A stretch of 41,080 bases of DNA, from positions 1 through 41,080 of the forward strand of contig JAFUQN010000021.1 of NCBI GenBank assembly GCA_017472365.1, written 5' to 3'. The stretch comes from Bacillota bacterium (GTDB lineage: Bacteria; Bacillota; Clostridia; Peptostreptococcales; Anaerovoracaceae). A model generated the notes under the pieces. It did not search any database. It was not told the DNA's origin and saw nothing but the letters and a program-made list of their open reading frames with translations. Of this stretch, positions 10,378 through 17,544 are shown one piece after another (within the stretch, counting starts at the first letter, position 1; each line of letters opens with the position of its first letter). The translations under genes were made by a program, and so were the position numbers.

Positions 10378-11469
10378 TTAAGCGTTAGCCATCTGCTTAG
10401 CAACTTCTTCTGCGAAGTTTTCTTCCTTCTTTTCGATACCTTCGCCTACTTCGAAACGAACAACCTTAGCCAGCTTCAGAGCCTTGCTTACAGTGCCCAG
10501 GTACTGACCTACGGTCTGCTTACCATCTTCAGCTCTTACATAAGTCTGATCCAGCAGGCAGATGTCCTTCAGCTGCTTAGCTACTCGACCGTCAACCAGA
10601 CCCTTGAAGATCTTGTTAGCGGAGATTTCAGCCTTATCAGCTACAGCCAGTTCAGCCAGCTTAGCCTTAGCATCTTCAGACAGGAAGTTCGGTAAGTAGT
10701 TGAAGTTGAAGCCCTTGTCAGCTCTCTTTTCTGCTAAGATAGCAGTATCTTCTTCTGCCCAAACACCTGCAGCAGCCTTGTCTAACAGGCCGTTCAGGAT
10801 CGGCTTCGGCAGGGAGAACGGATCGTTCAGTGCACTTTCCAGAGTGATGTCGTGCATCTTAACCAGTTCTTCAGCGGAGATTTCATCTCTGCTTACATAC
10901 TGCGGGTTCATAGCTGCGATCTGCATTGCAACGTTGGTCAGAGCTTCCTTTGCAGCGTCGGTAGCATCACCTTCAGCAGCAACGATAACACCGATTCTTC
11001 CGCCGTGGATGTAGGAAACTACAACTTCGCCGGATGCCTTTTCGATTCTTCTTACGGACATGTTTTCGCCGATCTTAGCAATCTTGTCGGTTAAAACCTG
11101 CTGAACGGTGGAACCTTCGAAAGCAGATGCCTTGAATGCTTCGATGTCAGTGGTTTCTGCTGCTAATGCAGCCTTTGCCAGACCTTCAGCGAATGTGATG
11201 AATTCTTCATTCTTGGAAACGAAGTCGGTTTCAGAGTTGACTTCTACGATAGCAGCAGTCTTGTTGTCTTCTGCGAAAGCGATCTTAACCAGACCTTCTG
11301 CAGCAACTCTGCCTGCCTTCTTAGCAGCCTTTGCCAGACCCTTTTCCTTCAGCAGGTCAATTGCCTTTTCCATATCGCCGTCGGTTTCAACCAGAGCCTT
11401 CTTACAATACATCATACCTGCGCCAGTTCTTTCGCGCAGTTCTTTTACCATACTAGCTGTTACTGCCAT
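10378..11469 (-). CDS. tsf: Elongation factor Ts, enlarged
   Basis: Guanine-nucleotide exchange factor for EF-Tu. The N-terminal UBA-like domain (VKELRERTGAGMMYCKKAL, residues 8-26) and the exchange motif TDFVSKN (81-87) are intact, and the end (LLDQTYVRAEDGKQTVGQYL, 305-324) matches the C-terminal core. Total length is 363 residues, against roughly 200-310 for most bacterial EF-Ts. The excess lies at about residues 205-285, between YVSRDEISAEEL and IFKGLVDGRVAKQ, the coiled-coil region in other EF-Ts. ATG 11469 follows AAGGAG. It is 41 bp downstream of rpsB. The usual pyrH and frr do not follow; the operon ends in a terminator. Confidence 0.95.
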   Translation of the reverse strand: MAVTASMVKELRERTGAGMMYCKKALVETDGDMEKAIDLLKEKGLAKAAKKAGRVAAEGLVKIAFAEDNKTAAIVEVNSETDFVSKNEEFITFAEGLAKAALAAETTDIEAFKASAFEGSTVQQVLTDKIAKIGENMSVRRIEKASGEVVVSYIHGGRIGVIVAAEGDATDAAKEALTNVAMQIAAMNPQYVSRDEISAEELVKMHDITLESALNDPFSLPKPILNGLLDKAAAGVWAEEDTAILAEKRADKGFNFNYLPNFLSEDAKAKLAELAVADKAEISANKIFKGLVDGRVAKQLKDICLLDQTYVRAEDGKQTVGQYLGTVSKALKLAKVVRFEVGEGIEKKEENFAEEVAKQMANA

Positions 11470-11510
11470 AGTAATTTTCTCCTTTTCGTAAATCGAATCT
11501 AAGATGTGAA

Positions 11511-12239
11511 TTAAGCTTCTACAGCTTCTGCTTCAGCAGCAAGAGCTGCAGCATCTTCGCCCTGACGGCCTTCGATAACAGCGTCAGCCATCTTACCGGA
11601 GATCAGCTTTACTGCTCTGATAGCATCATCGTTAGCGGGGATTACGTAGTCAACATCGTCGGGGTCGCAGTTGGTGTCGCACATACCGATTACGGGGATA
11701 CCCAGAATACGAGCTTCCTTAACAGCGATCTTTTCCTTCTTGGGGTCTACTACGAACATAGCTGCGGGCATACCCTTCATATCCTTGATACCGCCCAGAT
11801 ACTTTTCCAGCTTTTCCATTTCAGCAACCAGCTTGGTTACTTCCTTCTTGGTCAGAGCGTCGAAAGTACCATCAGTTTCCATAGCCTTGATAGCGTTCAG
11901 ACGAGCAATACGAGTAGCGATGGTCTTGTGGTTGGTCAGCATACCGCCCAGCCATCTTTCATTAACAAAGAACATACCGCATCTTGCAGCTTCGTCAGCG
12001 ATAGCAGCCTGAGCCTGCTTCTTGGTACCAACGAACAGGATGGGTCTACCGGTAGCTGCGATTTCCTTCATTACAGCATATGCTTCGTCGATCTTGCGAA
12101 CGGTCTTCTGCAGGTCGATGATGTAGATGCCGTTTCTTTCGGTGAAGATGTAGGGTGCCATTTTGGGGTTCCATCTTCTGGTCTGGTGACCGAAGTGAAC
12201 GCCTGCTTCCAGTAACTGTTTCATAGAAATAACTGCCAT
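11511..12239 (-). CDS. rpsB: 30S ribosomal protein S2
   Basis: 242-residue small-subunit protein S2. [20 protein letters not shown] at the N-terminus, [11 protein letters not shown], the VGTKKQAQ block and [13 protein letters not shown] are diagnostic. It joins the 30S head-body junction late in assembly and is needed for S1 binding in many bacteria. I chose ATG 12239 (MAVISM), eight bases after AGGAGG, rather than an in-frame start 15 codons upstream. First gene of rpsB-tsf. The C-terminal tail is Ala/Glu-rich. Confidence 0.98.
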   Translation of the reverse strand: MAVISMKQLLEAGVHFGHQTRRWNPKMAPYIFTERNGIYIIDLQKTVRKIDEAYAVMKEIAATGRPILFVGTKKQAQAAIADEAARCGMFFVNERWLGGMLTNHKTIATRIARLNAIKAMETDGTFDALTKKEVTKLVAEMEKLEKYLGGIKDMKGMPAAMFVVDPKKEKIAVKEARILGIPVIGMCDTNCDPDDVDYVIPANDDAIRAVKLISGKMADAVIEGRQGEDAAALAAEAEAVEA

Positions 12240-12369
12240 TTTAAATACCTCCTGGTTTTTACCTTCCACCCGCTTGATTTTCACAAAATTTTAACCTTTT
12301 CAGGCACCAGAACGAATCAATCGGGTGTGTTTTTTCTACGATGGCGCCGTTTTGCGCACATCCTTATCA

Positions 12370-12398
12370 ATAATACTACAAATCAAATTCCAAAGCAA
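12370..12398 (-). promoter_or_regulatory. rpsB-tsf promoter
   Basis: -35 TTGCTT (12393-12398), 17-bp spacer, -10 TATTAT (12370-12375). It overlaps the last codons of the LytTR gene. The leader of about 125 nt could hold an S2 autoregulatory site, but I do not recognise one. Confidence 0.5.
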
Positions 12399-12892
12399 GA
12401 AAAACTTTCGAAAAATCGCTGTTTTTCAATGTTTTTTTGCTCCCGATATGTCTCATATTTCTGCGCCACATCGTGGCGCCGTCTCTGGCCGATGGGAACC
12501 ACCGCTCCGTTGTTCATAATAAAGCAAGTATCCCTCATTTCTTCCACCTTATCCATGTTAATGATGAAGCTTTTATGGCATTGACAGAAATTTTCACCCA
12601 GTTGCTGCCATGCATCATCCATTTTCATATAAAACATCAGCCGATCTCTGCGTTCAAAATAGATCCAGATTTTCCGCATCTCCTTTTCCAGATAGACGAT
12701 CCAGTCTGTCGACAGCCGCCGGAGCTGTCCATTCTTCCGAAACTGCAGTACCTTCGGTTCCGTTTCTTCTGCCCAGAACCGTTCATCATCCAGCGGATAC
12801 TCCATCCGTTCCAAATACCCTTCCAGCTGTTCTTCCAGATACTTCATCTTTGCATCGTTTTCATTTCCCACAATCAAAATTCCTTTTTTCAT
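12383..12892 (-). CDS. LytTR DNA-binding domain protein
   Basis: 169-residue protein whose second half is a LytTR domain: WIVYLEKEMRKIWIYF, FCQCHKSFIINMDKVEEM and PIGQRRRHDVAQKY follow the family pattern (about residues 63-150). The first 55 residues are acidic and are not a response-regulator receiver, so this is a stand-alone LytTR regulator; its input is unknown. ATG 12892 follows GGGGGG. It stands between rpsB and the ABC transporter on the same strand. The LytTR target could be its own or the transporter promoter; I found no clear LytTR repeat pair. Confidence 0.83.
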   Translation of the reverse strand: MKKGILIVGNENDAKMKYLEEQLEGYLERMEYPLDDERFWAEETEPKVLQFRKNGQLRRLSTDWIVYLEKEMRKIWIYFERRDRLMFYMKMDDAWQQLGENFCQCHKSFIINMDKVEEMRDTCFIMNNGAVVPIGQRRRHDVAQKYETYREQKNIEKQRFFESFSCFGI

Positions 12893-12910
12893 TATGATTC
12901 CCCCCTATCA

Positions 12911-12947
12911 AAAAATAGAAAAAGAAGCCGTATTTTGACGACTTCTT
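12911..12947 (-). terminator. Hairpin with T-run between ABC operon and LytTR gene
   Basis: AAGAAGtCG pairs with CGgCTTCTT, followed on the minus strand by TTTCTATTTTTTG. It can end the ABC transporter transcript. It also lies immediately downstream of the LytTR promoter, so it would form the 5' end of that mRNA. Confidence 0.7.
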
Positions 12948-12953
12948 AATTTT

Positions 12954-12982
12954 AAAATACCAGTTTTTTCCGGTCATGTCAA
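12954..12982 (-). promoter_or_regulatory. Promoter of the LytTR gene
   Basis: Perfect -35 TTGACA (12977-12982), 17-bp spacer, -10 TATTTT (12954-12959). The start would be near 12947, the base where the terminator hairpin begins. Confidence 0.55.
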
Positions 12983-12991
12983 GGCTTTCTT

Positions 12992-13750
12992 CTACTTGTT
13001 CAACAAGCTCAGGAACGCCTGGATTCTCGGATGGGAAGCATTGGCAAAAATCGCTTCCGGCGAATCGAAAGCCAGTACATTTCCCTGTTCCAGGAACATA
13101 ACTTTGTCAGAGATTTCTCTGGCAAACGTCATTTCATGGGTTACGATAACCATTGTCATGTCCTGCTTGGCCAGCTCGCGGATGATTTCAAGGACTTCTC
13201 CGATCAGCTCCGGATCCAGCGCCGACGTGGGTTCATCGAAGAACAGGATCTTCGGCGACATCGCCAGAGCTCTGGCGATTGCCACGCGCTGCTGCTGTCC
13301 GCCGGACAGCTGACAGGGATAAGCGTTTTCTTTTTCCGACAGTTTCATCTTCGTCAGTAAGTCTCTGGCAATCGCTTCCGCCTCCTGTTTGGAACGTCCC
13401 AGTACGCGCACCTGCGCGTCCGTCAGGTTCCGCAGTACCGACCAGTGGGGAAACAGCTGGAAGTTCTGGAACACCAGACCCACATCCAACATGATTTTAC
13501 GCAGCTGAGCCTTATCACTGTAAACGGCTTTTCCATTCCTGTCTTCGGTCATGGTCATTCCGCAGATGGAAATGTCACCGGCGTCGGCCGTTTCCAACTG
13601 GGTCAGGCATCGCAGAAGGGTGGACTTACCGGAACCGGACGGCCCGATGATGGACACCACCTGTCCTTCTTCCACAGAAAGGTCTACGCCCTTCAGAACG
13701 TGATTGTCTCCGAAGGATTTATGAATTTGTTTTGCTTCCAATAAATACAT
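12992..13750 (-). CDS. Polar amino-acid ABC transporter, ATP-binding protein
   Basis: 252-residue ATPase of the GlnQ/HisP family, which powers amino-acid uptake at the inner face of the membrane. Walker A GPSGSGKST (36-44), Q-loop VFQNFQLF, ABC signature LSGGQQQR (148-155), Walker B ILFFDEPTSALDP (168-180) and the switch His in VTHEM are all intact. ATG 13750 has AGGAGG seven bases upstream. It is the last gene of a binding protein-permease-ATPase operon. Confidence 0.95.
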   Translation of the reverse strand: MYLLEAKQIHKSFGDNHVLKGVDLSVEEGQVVSIIGPSGSGKSTLLRCLTQLETADAGDISICGMTMTEDRNGKAVYSDKAQLRKIMLDVGLVFQNFQLFPHWSVLRNLTDAQVRVLGRSKQEAEAIARDLLTKMKLSEKENAYPCQLSGGQQQRVAIARALAMSPKILFFDEPTSALDPELIGEVLEIIRELAKQDMTMVIVTHEMTFAREISDKVMFLEQGNVLAFDSPEAIFANASHPRIQAFLSLLNK

Positions 13751-13762
13751 TCTCCATCCTCC

Positions 13763-14440
13763 TTACTGATAATAATTCAGCTTACGTTCTCCGTGATTGA
13801 AGGCCGCTTCCACCACAGCGCTCATAAGCAGGTAAATGATCCCCGCAACGATCAGAGGAACGACGGAAACCGTACTCCCTGCAGTTTTCTTTGCCACATC
13901 GAACAGCTGCGGCTGAGCGATCACGTTGGCAAGAGCCGTATCTTTGACCAGTACGAGAAACTCGCTTCCGGTGGGCGGAAGAACACGCTTTACCACCTGG
14001 GGAAGAACGATGTGGAAGAAAGTCTGTACTCTGGTATAACCCAGAACCTTCCCAGCTTCATACTGTCCCTGAGGAATAGAATTGATCCCTGCACGGAAAA
14101 TTTCACCGAAATATGCCGCGTAATTGATGACGAACGCCAGGATGCATGCAAAGAAGCGGTTCATACCGATTCCGAACATGTAATACGGTCCATACATCAC
14201 AAACATCAGCTGCAGCATCAGCGGCGTACCGCGCATGATCAATTGATAAAACCGTGTCACAGCGCTGACTGGCTTCAGTTTCGATTCGCGCAGAACCGCA
14301 ACAAGAACGCCCAGCGGTACGGACAATACGGCTGTATAAACGAAAATTTCCAGTGCCTGAAGGGTACCCTCCAGCATCTGTTCCATGATACTGTAAAACG
14401 TCTCCGGTTTCATCCGGATCAGATCAAAGAAAAAATCCAT
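13763..14440 (-). CDS. Polar amino-acid ABC transporter, permease
   Basis: 225-residue integral membrane permease of the HisMQ/GlnP family with about five membrane spans. The coupling-loop EAA motif region reads YEAGKVLGYTRVQTFFHIVLPQ in three pieces near residues 130-152, after the SIPQGQ element. Start is between GTG 14446 (four bases from CAGGAG) and ATG 14440 (ten bases); I list the ATG. The single permease gene suggests a homodimer. It lies 12 bp ahead of the ATPase gene and is separated from the binding-protein gene by a hairpin. Confidence 0.93.
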   Translation of the reverse strand: MDFFFDLIRMKPETFYSIMEQMLEGTLQALEIFVYTAVLSVPLGVLVAVLRESKLKPVSAVTRFYQLIMRGTPLMLQLMFVMYGPYYMFGIGMNRFFACILAFVINYAAYFGEIFRAGINSIPQGQYEAGKVLGYTRVQTFFHIVLPQVVKRVLPPTGSEFLVLVKDTALANVIAQPQLFDVAKKTAGSTVSVVPLIVAGIIYLLMSAVVEAAFNHGERKLNYYQ

Positions 14441-14478
14441 GCTCACATAACTCCTGTAACTTTTTCACTCGCATGAAA

Positions 14479-14503
14479 GGCTCCCCGTCAGAGGCGGGGA
14501 GCC
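14479..14503 (-). terminator. Intercistronic hairpin between binding protein and permease
   Basis: GGCTCCCCG pairs perfectly with CGGGGAGCC around a 7-nt loop, with only TTT after it. Such partial terminators or 3' stabilisers usually let the binding protein be made in excess over the membrane parts. Confidence 0.65.
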
Positions 14504-14542
14504 GCAAGTCCTGTCTTATCGATTATATCAGGTTTCTGCCGT

Positions 14543-15367
14543 TTACTCAACTACGGTGGTATCAGAACCGAACCATTCGGTAGCGATTTCAGCCAGTTTT
14601 CCGTTGGCCTTCAGTTCGCGCATTGCTTCGTTCACAGCTTCGGTCAGCGCCACATCGGCCTTTCTGAAACCGATCGCATAATTTTCAGCGTATAAGAAAT
14701 CGTCCAGAACCACCATGTTCTTACCGGAAGTGGTGATCAGGTAATTTGCAACGACGTCGTCAATCAGAACAGCATCGGAAGCACCGGTTTCCAGATCCAG
14801 CAGTGCGGTCAGGTTATCAGCAAATCCGTTGACATTGGCAACAGCCGCCTTCAGTTCTGCACCTTCCGGAGCATCCAGAGCTTCTTCTGCAGTGGAACCG
14901 GTCTGTACTGCCAGGTTCTTACCAGTCATATCTGCAACGGTTTCAATACCGCTGTCCGGTAATACGACCAGTGCCATGTGGTTATCCATGTAGGGGATAG
15001 ACATGCTCATCGCTTCCATACGTTCCGGGGATACGGACATGCCGTTCCAGATGCAGTCGATGTTTCCGGTGTTCAGTTCCATTTCCTTGGAGTTCCAGTC
15101 GATGGGCTGTAATACCAGTTCCACACCCAGGATTTCACAAACAGCCTTCGCTACATCGATATCGAAACCTACGATTTCGCCAGCTTCGTTCTTAAAGCCC
15201 ATGGGCGGGAAGCTGTCATCCAGCCCCAGGATCAGCTGACCCTTTGCCTTGATATCATCCAAAGATGTATCTGCATCTTCCTGTACATCTTCTCCCCCGC
15301 CGCAACCTGCAGCAAATACACTAAACAGCATGATCAATGCCAGTAATAAACACATTCTCTTCTTCAT
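14543..15367 (-). CDS. Amino-acid ABC transporter, substrate-binding lipoprotein
   Basis: 274-residue extracellular binding protein of the SBP_bac_3 family, feeding the adjacent permease and ATPase. The signal peptide runs MKKRMCLLLALIMLFSVFAA and is followed by Gly-Cys; Cys22 is the likely lipidated residue (the -3 position is Ala, slightly off consensus). The mature part shows GQLILGLDDSFPPMGF, GFDIDVAKAVCEILG and the DAVLIDDVVANYLI hinge region. I chose ATG 15367, with AAGGAG eight bases upstream, rather than an in-frame start 12 codons earlier. First gene of the operon, with a strong promoter. The specific amino acid is unknown. Confidence 0.94.
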   Translation of the reverse strand: MKKRMCLLLALIMLFSVFAAGCGGGEDVQEDADTSLDDIKAKGQLILGLDDSFPPMGFKNEAGEIVGFDIDVAKAVCEILGVELVLQPIDWNSKEMELNTGNIDCIWNGMSVSPERMEAMSMSIPYMDNHMALVVLPDSGIETVADMTGKNLAVQTGSTAEEALDAPEGAELKAAVANVNGFADNLTALLDLETGASDAVLIDDVVANYLITTSGKNMVVLDDFLYAENYAIGFRKADVALTEAVNEAMRELKANGKLAEIATEWFGSDTTVVE

Positions 15368-15419
15368 TGTCGTTTCTCCTTTTGTCATAAAACTCTCTGT
15401 CATTTCTGACCATGGACCT

Positions 15420-15448
15420 ATTATACTTTAGTGCGATAAATTTGTAAA
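15420..15448 (-). promoter_or_regulatory. Promoter of the amino-acid ABC operon
   Basis: -35 TTTACA (15443-15448), 17-bp spacer, consensus -10 TATAAT (15420-15425). Confidence 0.7.
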
Positions 15449-15490
15449 GTGGTAATGTGAAATATTTTCGCCTTTTTTCGAACAATTTTA

Positions 15491-15527
15491 TAAAAAAAGA
15501 GACCTGAAAGAGATTTTCTTTCAGGTC
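15491..15527 (-). terminator. Terminator of the yicC-gmk-rpoZ operon
   Basis: GACCTGAAAG pairs with CTTTCAGGTC, followed on the minus strand by TCTTTTTTTA. Confidence 0.88.
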
Positions 15528-15534
15528 AGGCTTT

Positions 15535-15810
15535 TTACTGTTCTTCTGCAGCTTCTTCCACCGCTTCTTCTGCGGTTTCTTCCACTGCTTCTGCTTCTTC
15601 TTCACATTCAGTGTTCTTTTCTTCTCTGGTGTAGCTGATCAGGTCTTCAGCGATTTCATTGGTAGCCAGAGTTACGGGCTTACTGGATTCCACTTCGGTC
15701 AGCTGGGGCTTTCCGTCGATCAGATCGCGGGATCTCTTTGCTGCCATGATAACCAGGGTATAGCTGCTGTCAACCTTACTACGCAGCAGGTTAATGGACG
15801 GATATAACAT
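15535..15810 (-). CDS. rpoZ: DNA-directed RNA polymerase omega subunit
   Basis: 91-residue omega subunit, which helps fold and hold the beta-prime subunit. MLYPSINLLRSKVDSSYTLV, AAKRSRDLIDG and KPVTLATNEIAEDLISY match the family across its conserved 65 residues. The remaining tail (about residues 68-91) is almost only Glu, Ala and Val, longer and more acidic than most. It starts three bases after the gmk stop, so it is coupled to gmk. Confidence 0.95.
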   Translation of the reverse strand: MLYPSINLLRSKVDSSYTLVIMAAKRSRDLIDGKPQLTEVESSKPVTLATNEIAEDLISYTREEKNTECEEEAEAVEETAEEAVEEAAEEQ

Positions 15811-15812
15811 GT

Positions 15813-16421
15813 TTATCTTTCCTCCTCATATCGTTTCATCAGATCATGTACGCCTCTGGATACCTTGAAATGTTCCGCTTTCATGATGGATACCACATGA
15901 CTTACGGCCACATCCAGGTCGTCGTTGACGACACAGTAATCATATTCTGTCATACAGGAAATTTCATTCAGAGTCTTGCTCAGGCGAAGCTCAACCGCCT
16001 CCGGCGTTTCCGTTCCCCGTCCGGTCAGACGCTTCCGCAGTTCTTCCAGCGACGGCGGTAACAGGAAAATGGCAACCCCTTCGGGATACGCCTTCTTGAC
16101 ATTCAATGCACCCTGGGTATCGATTTCCAGGAGAACGTCACGACCCTTAGCCAGTTGTTCCATGACCATCTGCTTCGGTGTTCCGTAGAAATTCTCATAA
16201 ACCTGAGCGTATTCCAGAAAACCGTCAGCTTCAATGCGCTCCTGAAACTCTTCGCGGGATACAAAATAGTAGTTCACTCCATCCACTTCTCCCTCGCGGG
16301 GTTTTCTCGTGGTCATGGAGATGGACAGGTCGATATCCAGCTCTTCCAGAATCCGCTTACAGATGGTGCCTTTTCCCGCACCGGACGGTCCGGAAATCAC
16401 ATACAACAAGCCTTTTCCCAT
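15813..16421 (-). CDS. gmk: Guanylate kinase
   Basis: 202-residue kinase that converts GMP and ATP to GDP. P-loop GPSGAGKG (11-18), the GMP-binding block SMTTRKPREGEVDGVNYYF and LLEIDTQGALNVKK are present and complete. ATG 16421 follows AAGGAAG; an in-frame ATG at 16442 has no spacing-appropriate Shine-Dalgarno. In many Bacillota a small remA gene lies between yicC and gmk; here the 83 bp between them hold none. Confidence 0.96.
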   Translation of the reverse strand: MGKGLLYVISGPSGAGKGTICKRILEELDIDLSISMTTRKPREGEVDGVNYYFVSREEFQERIEADGFLEYAQVYENFYGTPKQMVMEQLAKGRDVLLEIDTQGALNVKKAYPEGVAIFLLPPSLEELRKRLTGRGTETPEAVELRLSKTLNEISCMTEYDYCVVNDDLDVAVSHVVSIMKAEHFKVSRGVHDLMKRYEEER

Positions 16422-16504
16422 GATACTTCCTTTCTGTTTCATTTTTTGTGTATCAATATATTTTACTCCAGGTTTTTTCTTTTTTCAAGTCTTTTCCTTG
16501 AGTT

Positions 16505-17389
16505 TTATTCGATATTCTGTACCTGTTCACGGATCTTTTCTATTTCACTCTTGATATCCAGCACATAGTTCGTGATGGTGATATCGTTGGCCTTGGATCC
16601 GATGGTATTGGCTTCGCGGTTCATTTCCTGAACCAGGAAGTCCAGCTTCTTTCCGTCGGGCTGAGTGCTCTTGGTAATGATGTTGTCCAGCTGAACGATG
16701 TGGCTGTTCAAACGGACCAGTTCTTCCGTCACATTGCACTTGTCTGCGAAAATCGCAGCTTCTACCAGAATTCTGTCTTCCGGAATTTCTACGGTATTGC
16801 CCAGCAGATCCTGGATCCGTTCTTTCAGACGGTTGGTGTATTCCGAAACCACCGCCGGAGAACGCTGTTCGATTTCTTTGACCATGGACAGGATCAGACC
16901 GCCGCGATGAATGATATCTTCCGCCAGCTTTGCCCCTTCCACGATGCGCATTTCATTCAGTTTTTCCGCAGCCTGCGTCACAGGAATCGACAGGCTCTTG
17001 AGGATCGCTTCTTCGTCTTCCACGTCAGGAACAGCTTTCAGCACATCCGGCATCGAAGCCAGCATCTGCAGCGTAATATCGCCGCTGACCTCGAACATTC
17101 CCTTCAGTTCTTTCAGGTTATCATAATACTGCTTCGCAGCCATGGTATTCAGCTTTACGGTCGTATCATCTTCGGTGATATTTTCCACCAGGATAGAGAC
17201 ATCAATCTTACCGCGGCGCGCAATGCCTTTGACAATGCTCTTCAGCTTTTCTTCCGCAAAGGAATAACGGCGCGGCATCTTCATGGTGATGTCACTGTAA
17301 CGGTGGTTTACCGCTTTCATTTCGACGATGATATTGCGTTTTCCATCATTATATTCGGCTCTTCCGAACCCGGTCATGCTCTTTACCAT
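16505..17389 (-). CDS. YicC/YloC-family endoribonuclease
   Basis: 294-residue member of the YicC family. The N-terminus MVKSMTGFGRAEY and the C-terminal DUF1732 block (GSKANDITITNYVLDIKSEI near residues 263-282) are typical, as is the FLVQEMNREANTIG segment. Family members act as endoribonucleases on RNA in the cytoplasm. I chose ATG 17389, with GGAGG eight bases upstream, over an in-frame start 19 codons earlier. First gene of yicC-gmk-rpoZ and divergent from rqcH, with which it shares its promoter region. Confidence 0.93.
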   Translation of the reverse strand: MVKSMTGFGRAEYNDGKRNIIVEMKAVNHRYSDITMKMPRRYSFAEEKLKSIVKGIARRGKIDVSILVENITEDDTTVKLNTMAAKQYYDNLKELKGMFEVSGDITLQMLASMPDVLKAVPDVEDEEAILKSLSIPVTQAAEKLNEMRIVEGAKLAEDIIHRGGLILSMVKEIEQRSPAVVSEYTNRLKERIQDLLGNTVEIPEDRILVEAAIFADKCNVTEELVRLNSHIVQLDNIITKSTQPDGKKLDFLVQEMNREANTIGSKANDITITNYVLDIKSEIEKIREQVQNIE

Positions 17390-17465
17390 ATGTATTTCCT
17401 CCGTTGTCTTTCTGCGCATCTGCGCCTCTTCTTTCGTCGATACCACCCAATGGGGTCTACCTTTT

Positions 17466-17520
17466 TTGATCCATTCGTGGTAACATTACTATTATACAAT
17501 CGTTCCTTGTGAAAACACAA
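17466..17520. promoter_or_regulatory. Overlapping divergent promoters of rqcH and yicC
   Basis: Plus strand: -35 TTGATC (17466-17471), 18 bp, -10 TATTAT (17490-17495). Minus strand: -35 TTGTGT (17515-17520), 18 bp, -10 TATAAT (17491-17496). The two -10 elements occupy the same bases on opposite strands, so the two promoters cannot be open independently. Confidence 0.5.
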
Positions 17521-17524
17521 GGAA
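17503..17524 (+). other. Hairpin at the predicted 5' end of rqcH mRNA
   Basis: TTCCTTGTG-aaaa-CACAAGGAA, a perfect 9-bp stem with a 4-nt loop, begins at about +1 of the rqcH transcript and ends six bases before its AAAGGAG. It has no T-run, so it is not a terminator; a 5' stabiliser is likely. Confidence 0.55.
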
Positions 17525-17544
17525 TTTCCAAAGGAGTTTTGATT

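Noticed and set aside
12240-12369. Possible ribosomal-protein S2 leader motif
   Set aside because: The leader is long enough, but I could not match it to a known structure with confidence.
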